Shown here: piece by piece, positions 1-7,389 of the stretch | How positions within the stretch are numbered: the stretch's first letter is position 1 | How the letters are laid out: each line of letters begins with the position of its first letter | Assembly: GCA_041568335.1 (NCBI GenBank) | Contig: JBFFZZ010000047.1 | Coordinates: forward strand, 1-15,142 | Source of the DNA: WVWW01 sp041568335 | GTDB lineage: Bacteria; Acidobacteriota; Polarisedimenticolia; Polarisedimenticolales; Polarisedimenticolaceae | Length of the DNA stretch: 15,142 nt | Direction of reading: 5' to 3' | The notes under the pieces: generated by a model | Told to the model about the DNA's origin: nothing | The model's input: the letters and a program-made list of their open reading frames with translations, nothing else | The model's database searches: none | Program-made: the position numbers and the translations under genes

Positions 1-461
1 ACGATCGCGCGACGCAGTCGGTCTGGTACCCCGGAGAACAGGCGCTCCAGGCCGTCGGCGGCATGCGCAAGGGCATGAGCGTCCCGTTCCTCGACGAGCC
101 GGCCCCGATCAGGCTCTCCGCGTGGCTGGAGCAACACCCCGAATCGACGGTGCTGCTGCCCAGCGAAGCGGATTACCGGGAGTGGCAGCGCGCACGGCTC
201 GGCGTCGGCATCGCTCGCGCGGAGGGCGGGATCCGCATCACCCGCGTCGCCGAGGACTCGGCCGCGGAGGCGGCCGGGATGCTCGCCGACGATGTGATCG
301 TGCGCATCGCCGGCACATCGGTCACGACTCGCGACGAGCTGCGCGCCGTGCTGTCCGATTACACCGTCGGTGACTCGGTCGAGGTCGATCTGGAACGCGC
401 GGGCGAGGACGGCGAGACGGAGCGGCTGACCGTGAAGGTCGCGTTCGTCGCGGATCCCTGA
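1..461 (+). CDS. PDZ-domain protein, C-terminal part (5' end outside window)
   Basis: The reading frame is open from base 3, so the gene starts upstream; the first internal ATG (63) is probably not the true start. About 152 residues are visible. The last 85 or so, beginning at RLGVGIA and ending before the TGA, form a PDZ domain. They show the usual pattern of a carboxylate-binding loop (LGVGI), a helix after SAAEAAGM, and DDVIVRIAGTSV followed by an LRAVL helix. PDZ domains bind C-terminal or internal peptides, often in periplasmic proteases or envelope proteins. The preceding 65 or so residues (WYPGEQALQAVGGMRKGMSV and onward) contain no motif I can assign, and no catalytic domain is visible. 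The PDZ call is firm. The identity of the whole protein is unknown; a protease or envelope-processing role would be a guess. It is transcribed towards urocanase. Confidence 0.75.
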   Translation, partial: DRATQSVWYPGEQALQAVGGMRKGMSVPFLDEPAPIRLSAWLEQHPESTVLLPSEADYREWQRARLGVGIARAEGGIRITRVAEDSAAEAAGMLADDVIVRIAGTSVTTRDELRAVLSDYTVGDSVEVDLERAGEDGETERLTVKVAFVADP

Positions 462-477
462 CCCGCTAAGGGTGGTG

Positions 478-519
478 TCGGGACGGGGTCTTCGGGAACG
501 GCGACGCCAATCGTCCCGA
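478..519. terminator. Inverted repeat between convergent genes, possible bidirectional terminator
   Basis: TCGGGACG (478-485) and CGTCCCGA (512-519) are perfect 8-bp inverted copies with a 26-nt loop. G:U pairs could extend the stem by one base on each side. The repeat lies in the 79-bp gap between the stop of the PDZ gene and the stop of urocanase, where a terminator serving both strands would be expected. There is no T-run on either side, so it is not a classical intrinsic terminator. Confidence 0.3.
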
Positions 520-540
520 TGCGGATGTCCAGCCTAGCGC

Positions 541-2568
<2,028 letters not shown>

Positions 2569-2576
2569 GCGTCGAG

Positions 2577-2582
2577 ACCTCC
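2577..2582 (-). promoter_or_regulatory. Shine-Dalgarno of hutU
   Basis: The plus-strand bases acctcc read GGAGGT on the coding strand, 8 nt before ATG 2568. This decides the start codon against the longer open frame that reaches 2748. The 2569-2620 gap otherwise shows no promoter or terminator, which fits read-through from the epimerase. Confidence 0.7.
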
Positions 2583-2620
2583 GTGGCGTCATGCTAGCAC
2601 CGCGCGTGGCAAGCAATGCG

Positions 2621-3523
2621 CTACGCCAGGTCGAGTTCTCGTTCGAGCGCGATGTCGAGCGTCGGAGACTCGAAATGAAACCCGGCTTGCTGGAGTCGCG
2701 TCGGCCGGATGAAGTCTCCGTCGAGCAGCAAGCGGCGACCCATCTCACCGAACAGCGTCAAGATCACGAACGCGGGCACCGGAAGCAGGGCGGGCCGTCG
2801 CAGCACCCGCGCGAGCGTGCGGGTAAAATCCGCGTTCGATACCGGGTGGGGAGCGGTCGCCACCAGAGGGCCGGAGATCTCCGGGTTGTCGATGCAGAAA
2901 AGCAGGACGCGGACCAGATCGTGGAGCCCGATCCAGCTCATTCCCTGCTTCCCGTCGCCGAGCCGCCCGCCGAGGCCGAGGCGGTAGGCGGGCAGCATCT
3001 TCTTGAGCGCGCCGCCGTCGGGAGACAGCACGATACCGATACGCGGGAGCACGACACGGATGCCTGCCCTCGATGCCGGCAAGGTCGCCGCCTCCCACGC
3101 CTCGCACAGCTCGGCCATCCAGCCCTCTCCGCGCGGCATCAGGTCGTCCAGGTTGCGCTCGCGGCCGTTGCCGTAGAAACCGATGGCCGATGCGCTGACG
3201 AGCACACCGGGGGGTTGCTCCAGACTCACCAGGCTTTCGGCGATGTGCGTGGTACCCCGGACGCGACTCTCGCGTATCTCGCGCAGCGTTTGCGCCGTCC
3301 ACCGGCTCGCGATGGCCTTGCCCGCGAGATGCACGAAACCATCCAGGCCCTCCAGCTTGGAGACCTCCAACCGCCCCTCGGAGAAGTCCCAGGAGACCTC
3401 GTCGTCCGAGCTCGCGGTGCGCCGAACCAGGCGCAGGACACGATCGCCGCGAGCGGCGAGACTTCGGCACAGCGCGCTTCCGATCAACCCCGATGCGCCA
3501 CTCACGGCTATCCGCAGGCTCAT
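2621..3523 (-). CDS. TIGR01777-family NAD(P)-dependent epimerase (YfcH/SulA-like)
   Basis: This is a 300-residue extended short-chain dehydrogenase/reductase-type protein. The Rossmann nucleotide-binding motif GASGLIG lies at 9-15, so no signal peptide is expected and the protein should be cytosolic. Further family marks are GFVHLAGKAIASRW (62-75), SASAIGFYGNG (110-120) at the position of the catalytic Ser/Tyr region, and LGDGKQGMSWIGLHDL (188-203). The C-terminal DUF1731-like segment (about 250-295) contains GEMGRRLLLDG and RLQQAGFHF. Length and motif order match TIGR01777 proteins, whose substrates are generally unknown, so no reaction is assigned. The start at 3523 is the first ATG before the nucleotide-binding motif. 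A modest GGTGG lies 6 nt upstream. The gene is divergent from the secreted-protein gene and runs into hutU. Confidence 0.92.
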   Translation of the reverse strand: MSLRIAVSGASGLIGSALCRSLAARGDRVLRLVRRTASSDDEVSWDFSEGRLEVSKLEGLDGFVHLAGKAIASRWTAQTLREIRESRVRGTTHIAESLVSLEQPPGVLVSASAIGFYGNGRERNLDDLMPRGEGWMAELCEAWEAATLPASRAGIRVVLPRIGIVLSPDGGALKKMLPAYRLGLGGRLGDGKQGMSWIGLHDLVRVLLFCIDNPEISGPLVATAPHPVSNADFTRTLARVLRRPALLPVPAFVILTLFGEMGRRLLLDGDFIRPTRLQQAGFHFESPTLDIALERELDLA

Positions 3524-3615
3524 GGCCGGCCACCGCAGGACTTGCAGGGTTCTCTCCGGTTCGACGGTCGGCTCGGTGCGCTCATCAACGTCTCCGCGGC
3601 CGATCCTACCAGTGG

Positions 3616-3645
3616 TTGGGCTCCGGCCCTCGCCAGCATTATGCT
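3616..3645 (+). promoter_or_regulatory. Possible promoter, with an 11-bp palindrome, for the secreted-protein gene
   Basis: TTGGGC (3616-3621), an 18-bp spacer and TATGCT (3640-3645) resemble a sigma-70-type promoter, though the -35 match is only partial. The predicted transcription start falls at or next to GTG 3652, which has no Shine-Dalgarno sequence, so the transcript could be leaderless. The -10 region overlaps a perfect palindrome, AGCAT-T-ATGCT (3635-3645). On the opposite strand the same bases read CATAAT (3638-3643), a -10-like hexamer facing the epimerase, but without a good -35. The rest of 3524-3651 shows nothing clear. Confidence 0.3.
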
Positions 3646-3651
3646 TACCCC

Positions 3652-4080
3652 GTGCGAGCCGTCTTTTTCTTTCTTACTTGCCTGTTGACGGGGCCGGAAG
3701 TCGGCGCCCTCGAGTGCGAATCCGATGCTTGGGCGTTTTACGGCGCCGTCCGCGATGGAGGCGGACGCCCGGTCGGTGACGCCGAGGTGTTTCTGCTGCT
3801 CGATAAGATCAGCGAGGCCGAGTATTTCCGCGAAGGCGTGCGCGGGCGGCGTTTCCGGACGAACGAGTACGGCAAGTACCGGGCCGGGCTGGTGTGCAGC
3901 GACACCCGGGATTCCCCGAATCCGTGCGCCAAGAAGCTGAAGCACCTCACCGTGGTGGTGTCGTCGCCGGACCACACGATGAAGATGCTGGTGTACAAGC
4001 TGAACGATCTGGAGGTCGTCGCGGACGAGGGAGCCTGCTGGGTCCACGTCCCCGAGATCCGATTACGAAGAGGTTTTTAG
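3652..4080 (+). CDS. Small secreted protein with a carboxypeptidase-regulatory/transthyretin-like beta-sandwich
   Basis: The predicted product has 142 residues. Residues 1-19 (VRAVFFFLTCLLTGPEVGA) form a short Sec-type signal peptide with one positive charge and a hydrophobic core. The mature part reads FYGAVRDGGGRPVGDAEVFL (29-48), then FRTNEYGKYRAGLVCSD (68-84), then a VVVSSPDH strand. This is the pattern of carboxypeptidase-regulatory or transthyretin-like folds: G-x-V-x-D-x-G-x-P-V-x-x-A-x-V followed by T-(N/D)-E-x-G-x-Y. Four cysteines in the mature chain (22, 82, 92, 129) could form two disulfides, which fits export. GTG 3652 is chosen because it puts the signal peptide at the N-terminus. 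The open frame continues upstream to 3493, but those residues look non-coding and overlap the epimerase start. The gene lies 2 nt ahead of the cupin, so the two are probably one operon. Function is unknown. Confidence 0.72.
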   Translation: MRAVFFFLTCLLTGPEVGALECESDAWAFYGAVRDGGGRPVGDAEVFLLLDKISEAEYFREGVRGRRFRTNEYGKYRAGLVCSDTRDSPNPCAKKLKHLTVVVSSPDHTMKMLVYKLNDLEVVADEGACWVHVPEIRLRRGF

Positions 4081-4082
4081 CC

Positions 4083-4448
4083 GTGCAGGACAAGATCAGT
4101 CTCCGGGCCGCGTTCGACAGCTTCTCCGATTATTGGAATCCGCGGCTGGCCGCCGAGCTCAACGGCCAGCACGTCCGGCTGGCCAAGCTCAAGGGCGAGT
4201 TTGTCTGGCACTCGCACCCTGACGAAGACGAGATGTTCCTCGTCGTGCGCGGCGGTTTGACACTGAAGCTGCGCGACCGCGACATCACGCTCGGCGAAGG
4301 CGAGTTCTTCGTCGTGCCCCGGGGTGTCGAGCATCTCCCGGTGGCCGAGGACGAGGCTTGGGTCATGCTCTTCGAACCGGCGGAGACGCTCAACACCGGC
4401 AACGTCCGGAATGAGCGAACGCGAGCGGAGCTGGAACGGCTGGGGTAG
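4083..4448 (+). CDS. Single-domain cupin (mannose-6-phosphate isomerase-like, COG0662 type)
   Basis: The 121-residue protein is one complete cupin beta-barrel. Motif 1 runs from GEFVWHSHPDEDEMF through VVRGGL: H43, H45 and E50 are the expected metal ligands. Motif 2 is GEGEFFVVPRGVEHLPVAED (71-90), with H84 as the fourth ligand. The tail EPAETLNTGNVRNERT (98-113) recurs in a widespread family of small conserved cupins that lack a defined substrate. An intact 3-His/1-Glu site suggests a bound divalent metal, but the chemistry cannot be read from the sequence. GTG 4083 is the start: it follows the upstream stop by 2 nt and has GAAGAGG (4067-4073) 9 nt before it, inside the preceding gene. Translational coupling to the secreted-protein gene is likely. 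It ends 6 nt from the end of the convergent HMG-CoA reductase gene. Confidence 0.88.
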   Translation: MQDKISLRAAFDSFSDYWNPRLAAELNGQHVRLAKLKGEFVWHSHPDEDEMFLVVRGGLTLKLRDRDITLGEGEFFVVPRGVEHLPVAEDEAWVMLFEPAETLNTGNVRNERTRAELERLG

Positions 4449-4454
4449 CGATTC

Positions 4455-6017
4455 CTAGCGGTTGCGTCCGAACCGTTCATGGCTGGAGACCCACTCCAGC
4501 GACGAGATCGACGCCGCCAGCGAGACCTCGCCGGCGAGCGCCACGCCGGCCACGATCTCGGCGAACTTGTTGACCTTGCCGGGGCCCGTGCAGCCGAGGA
4601 CCTCCAGCGCCTCGCGTTGCGTGGGTAGCGCCGTGCCGCCGCCGTGGGTCGCCACGATCAGCGACGGGATCGTCAACGACATGTGCAGGTCCTTCTCGGG
4701 TGTGAGCTCCGCAAAGACCACACCGGCCGACGACTCGGCCACGGTCGCGACGTCCTGGCCCGTGGCGATGAACATCGCCGTCAGGGCGTTGGGCGAGTGG
4801 CAACCGTTGTTGTTCGAGCCGGACAGGAACGCGCCGACGTTGGCAACGTTGTAGTGGTAGAACAAGCTCTCGGTGTCCGCACGCATCTCCTCGAGCAGCA
4901 CGTCGCGCTTGATCGTGGCCTCCGCCACGACGCGTTTGCCACGTGTGCGCATGATGTTGACCTGCGTTCCCTTCTTGTCACCTGCGAGGTTCGACTCGAG
5001 ATAGAACTTGCGCACCGTGTTGGAGTTCTCGAGGATCCAGTCGCAGGCTTCGAGCGTGGCGCGTCCGACCATGTTCTGCCCCGCGGCGTCCCCGGTCGAG
5101 AAATTGAAGCGCATGAACACGAAATGATTGGCCAGGAAGGAGTCGATCTCCAGGAGCCGGGCGACGCTCGACGTATCCTCGGCCGCGGCGCGGATATCGG
5201 CGAAGTGCCGGTCGACCCAGTGCTTGAACTCGCGCGCCTCACGCGCGCTGTCGAAGATGAACACCGGCGCGCGCTGCATGCGATCCTCGAGGACCGTGCA
5301 TTCGACGCCACCCGACAGGTTGAGCACCTTCATCCCGCGGTTGTAGGAGGCCACCAGGGTGCCCTCGGAGGTCGCCAGCGGAACGATGAAATCACCCTTC
5401 GCGTGCTCGCCGTGGATCCGCAGCGGGCCGGCGAATCCGACCGGTACCTGGGCCACGCCGGTGAAGCTCTCGATGTTGCCCTGGGTGACCTCGGGGTCGA
5501 ACGAGTACCGCGACGTGTGCTCGAGTGAGGCGCCGGTGAACTCCTCGATGAAGCGGCGCCGTTTGCTGATCATCTTGGGGTTGTGGTCGTAGTCCTTGTC
5601 GTACGGGATGCGCGGCTTGCCGTCGTCTTTCTTCTTCGGCCGTTGCGTGCCGTCGGACAGGGCGTCGGTGACTTTGAAGGACAACCGTCCGAAGGGTTTG
5701 GTCTCGAAGGCCAGCTTGATCTGATGCTTGCCCTTGCGCAGCTCCGAGCGCGGCGCACTCATGGTGATCTTCTGGCGCAAGGGAAACTGCACCGATTGAC
5801 CGTTGCCGACCTCGCTGGCGCGCACCTCGGTCCCATCGCCGAGCTCGAGCGTCAGCTCCTCCAGCGGGATCTCGGTCTCGTTGATACGAATCTCGGAAAT
5901 CCGCGTGAGGGTCGCGTCGGACAGTCGGTTCTTGACCTCGAACCGAATCCCACCCTCGACGTTCTGCAGGCTGCCGTTGGTATACAGCCGGCGCAGGATC
6001 ATGCCGGGAATTCTCAT
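4455..6017 (-). CDS. Class I HMG-CoA reductase with an extra N-terminal beta-rich domain
   Basis: This enzyme reduces HMG-CoA to mevalonate, the committed step of mevalonate-pathway isoprenoid synthesis. The product has 520 residues. The catalytic domain (about 145-520) shows PVGFAGPL (192-199), ATSEGTLVASYNRG (215-228) with catalytic E218, the nucleotide-binding TGDAAGQNMVG (308-318), AGDKKGTQVN (345-354) with K348, ATGQD (418-422) with D422, and SSHERFGRNR (511-520) with H513. The catalytic tetrad is thus intact, and the TSEG form marks class I, which normally uses NADPH. No membrane segments are visible, so the enzyme should be soluble. Residues 1-120 are not part of the usual enzyme: they form a beta-rich module (RLYTNGSLQNVEGGIRFEVK onward), joined by a charged linker (127-145). 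ATG 6017 is preferred over GTG 6059 because GAGGAA lies 9 nt upstream. No other mevalonate genes are present here. The gene symbol is left blank because usage varies (hmgA/mvaA). Confidence 0.93.
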   Translation of the reverse strand: MRIPGMILRRLYTNGSLQNVEGGIRFEVKNRLSDATLTRISEIRINETEIPLEELTLELGDGTEVRASEVGNGQSVQFPLRQKITMSAPRSELRKGKHQIKLAFETKPFGRLSFKVTDALSDGTQRPKKKDDGKPRIPYDKDYDHNPKMISKRRRFIEEFTGASLEHTSRYSFDPEVTQGNIESFTGVAQVPVGFAGPLRIHGEHAKGDFIVPLATSEGTLVASYNRGMKVLNLSGGVECTVLEDRMQRAPVFIFDSAREAREFKHWVDRHFADIRAAAEDTSSVARLLEIDSFLANHFVFMRFNFSTGDAAGQNMVGRATLEACDWILENSNTVRKFYLESNLAGDKKGTQVNIMRTRGKRVVAEATIKRDVLLEEMRADTESLFYHYNVANVGAFLSGSNNNGCHSPNALTAMFIATGQDVATVAESSAGVVFAELTPEKDLHMSLTIPSLIVATHGGGTALPTQREALEVLGCTGPGKVNKFAEIVAGVALAGEVSLAASISSLEWVSSHERFGRNR

Positions 6018-6026
6018 GCGGTGATG

Positions 6027-6032
6027 TTCCTC
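6027..6032 (-). promoter_or_regulatory. Shine-Dalgarno of the HMG-CoA reductase gene
   Basis: The plus-strand bases ttcctc read GAGGAA on the coding strand, 9 nt before ATG 6017. This favours that start over the in-frame GTG 6059 and the ATG at 6002, neither of which has a comparable site. Confidence 0.55.
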
Positions 6033-6071
6033 GTGCCGGGGGCCGCGGAAAATCCTCACGACACCGGCCGC

Positions 6072-6100
6072 ATTATGACAGGTCCGAGGGCGAGGCCCAA
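6072..6100 (-). promoter_or_regulatory. Possible promoter of the HMG-CoA reductase gene
   Basis: On the coding strand, TTGGGC (6100-6095) and CATAAT (6077-6072) are separated by 17 bp. The -10 box differs from consensus at one position; the -35 matches only its first three bases. The site lies in the 102-bp gap after dihydrofolate reductase. Transcription would start near 6065, giving a leader of roughly 50 nt. The gene may therefore be transcribed separately from folA. Confidence 0.35.
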
Positions 6101-6119
6101 CAGGGGGCCGTTTTGCCTT

Positions 6120-6587
6120 CTACGCCGCAGCTTGCCGGCGAAACACGACATATTCGAATCGCGGGTGATCGACCCGTTTTTCGATGATCCAGTCGGCATC
6201 GTCGTATTCGGGGAAGTAGGCGTCGCCGCTGAACTCGCCTTTGATGAAGGACAGGTACATCGCGTCCGCGTGGGGCAAAGCTTGCGCGTAGACTCCGGCA
6301 CCGCCCGCGCAGAACAACGTCTTGCCGTAGGATCGACCGAGCTCCATCGCCTCGCCCAAGCTGTGCGCCACCTTGGCGCCGAGGATGTGTTTCGCCGAGC
6401 GGCTGATCACGATGTTGTGAGCGCTCGTCAGGTCGCCGCCGAAGATCTCCCAGCTTCGACGACCCATCAGGACGGTCTGACCCTCGATGAGGGACAGGAA
6501 GTGCTCGTACTCCTCCGGCACATCCCAAGGCATGCCGTCCCCGCTACCGATCACGCGGTCGGTGCCCAGTGCGGCGATCAGGATCAT
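6120..6587 (-). CDS. folA: Dihydrofolate reductase
   Basis: The enzyme reduces dihydrofolate to tetrahydrofolate with NADPH in the cytosol, supplying one-carbon carriers. The 155 residues align along the whole family length (E. coli has 159). LIAALGTDRVIGSGDGMPWD (3-22) covers the first strand and the Met20 loop. MGRRSWEIFGG (41-51) and NIVISR (58-63) bind the cofactor. AGGAGVYAQALPHADAMYLS (94-113) covers the conserved glycine pair, and GDAYFPEY follows. The acidic catalytic residue is Glu26 where E. coli has Asp27, a substitution also normal in vertebrate enzymes. ATG 6587 is used because it matches the family N-terminus; an in-frame TTG at 6608 is the alternative. No Shine-Dalgarno is visible, but TACAAT lies 8 nt upstream. 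The gene is 28 bp downstream of the PilZ gene. No thyA is nearby. Confidence 0.95.
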   Translation of the reverse strand: MILIAALGTDRVIGSGDGMPWDVPEEYEHFLSLIEGQTVLMGRRSWEIFGGDLTSAHNIVISRSAKHILGAKVAHSLGEAMELGRSYGKTLFCAGGAGVYAQALPHADAMYLSFIKGEFSGDAYFPEYDDADWIIEKRVDHPRFEYVVFRRQAAA

Positions 6588-6595
6588 CGCCGCAC

Positions 6596-6601
6596 ATTGT
6601 A
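6596..6601 (-). promoter_or_regulatory. -10-like hexamer immediately upstream of folA
   Basis: TACAAT on the coding strand ends 8 nt before ATG 6587 and differs from TATAAT at one base. Transcription from here would start at or within 2 nt of the ATG, which fits the missing Shine-Dalgarno sequence. No convincing -35 hexamer is found at 16-18 bp. The alternative is read-through from the PilZ gene. Confidence 0.25.
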
Positions 6602-6615
6602 AACCCAAAGAGGGC

Positions 6616-7299
6616 CTAGAGTGTTCGGACGTACTCGGCGTACTGTTCCGGGGGCGCGTGCAGCTGCACGCCCATCCCCGGAGAGCGTCCGACGCGTGGG
6701 TTGGAGTTCATCCAGCGCACGTCGCCGGTCAGCGTCAGCGGCTTGTTCTTCAGGTCGAGGAGCATCCGCAATCGCGTGTTGACCTCGAGCGGGTGGTTGG
6801 TGATGACGAACAGCCCCGTCTCCGAGAGGTTGCCGGTCCCGCCGACCTCCGACGGGTTGACCACACCGAATCGGATGGGTAGGAATCGGATGACCCGCGT
6901 CGCCGCGTCGGGTTGCACGTACTCCCCCGACTCCCGATTGACCTTGTCGGGGGTGGACAGCGCGACCTCGTTGCGCAACGCGAACCCCTTTTCGCGGCAG
7001 TGGGTGCGGATGAAGTCGATGGCTTTGCGTTCCGCGCCGATCGGCGAATCCGCGGCGAACTTGATCGTCCCGTTGCCGCCGGGCACCGCCCACAACACGT
7101 TGGGATAGGTCAGCACCCGGGCGCGCCAGAGACCGCAGCTGGTCTTGGCGACGAGCACGCCGTAGGCCTCGATGCCGTGCGGCGTTTCGACGTTGACCCG
7201 CCAGCCGTGGCGCTCGGGCGTTTCGGTGACCAGCTCGCCCGGACAGTCCGCTTTGTTCTCGTGCGTGGTGCAACACACCGTGCACCAGGTCGTCCCCAT
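6616..7299 (-). CDS. PilZ-domain protein with cysteine-rich N-terminus
   Basis: The product has 227 residues. The C-terminal 95 or so form a PilZ-type barrel, usually a cyclic-di-GMP receptor: PIRFGVVNPSEVGGTG leads into NLSETG (157-162), matching the (D/N)xSxxG half of the ligand signature. Then come LFVITNHPLEVNTRLRMLL, LTGDVRWMN (190-198) and GMGVQL (208-213), typical of the PilZ subgroup common in myxobacteria (TIGR02266-like). The usual RxxxR half is not exact: R135, R138 and R143 are spaced 3 and 5 apart, so ligand binding is uncertain. The N-terminus has Cys6, Cys9, Cys10, His13 and Cys19, a possible small metal-binding knuckle. The middle (about 30-125) is unassigned, with a conserved-looking LWRARVLTYPNVLWAVPGGN. 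There is no signal peptide. The start has GAGGTGA close upstream. It lies between the macroglobulin gene (90-bp gap) and folA (28-bp gap). Confidence 0.8.
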   Translation of the reverse strand: MGTTWCTVCCTTHENKADCPGELVTETPERHGWRVNVETPHGIEAYGVLVAKTSCGLWRARVLTYPNVLWAVPGGNGTIKFAADSPIGAERKAIDFIRTHCREKGFALRNEVALSTPDKVNRESGEYVQPDAATRVIRFLPIRFGVVNPSEVGGTGNLSETGLFVITNHPLEVNTRLRMLLDLKNKPLTLTGDVRWMNSNPRVGRSPGMGVQLHAPPEQYAEYVRTL

Positions 7300-7320
7300 C
7301 TCTCACCTCGCGGATACACC

Positions 7321-7358
7321 CGTACCCTCTTTAGATGGAAGTTAGGTTCCCGGGTACG
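7321..7358. repeat. Nested inverted repeat between the macroglobulin and PilZ genes
   Basis: CGTACCC (7321-7327) and GGGTACG (7352-7358) are perfect inverted copies. Between them lies a second, smaller inverted pair, GGAA (7337-7340) and TTCC (7347-7350). The region is the 90-bp gap after the macroglobulin stop and before the PilZ ribosome-binding site. It could be a transcription terminator or processing hairpin for the large gene, or an operator for PilZ. No T-run follows, so the role is open. Confidence 0.3.
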
Positions 7359-7389
7359 CGTGGGGCAAGCTGGCCGAAAACGGCGGGAA

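Noticed and set aside
2569..2748. N-terminal extension of hutU to 735 residues
   Set aside because: It overlaps the end of the epimerase gene, has no family similarity, and the ATG at 2568 has a strong Shine-Dalgarno.
4644..5528. 294-residue plus-strand open frame opposite HMG-CoA reductase
   Set aside because: Shadow of the catalytic domain coding sequence; no recognisable domain and no ribosome-binding site sought or needed.
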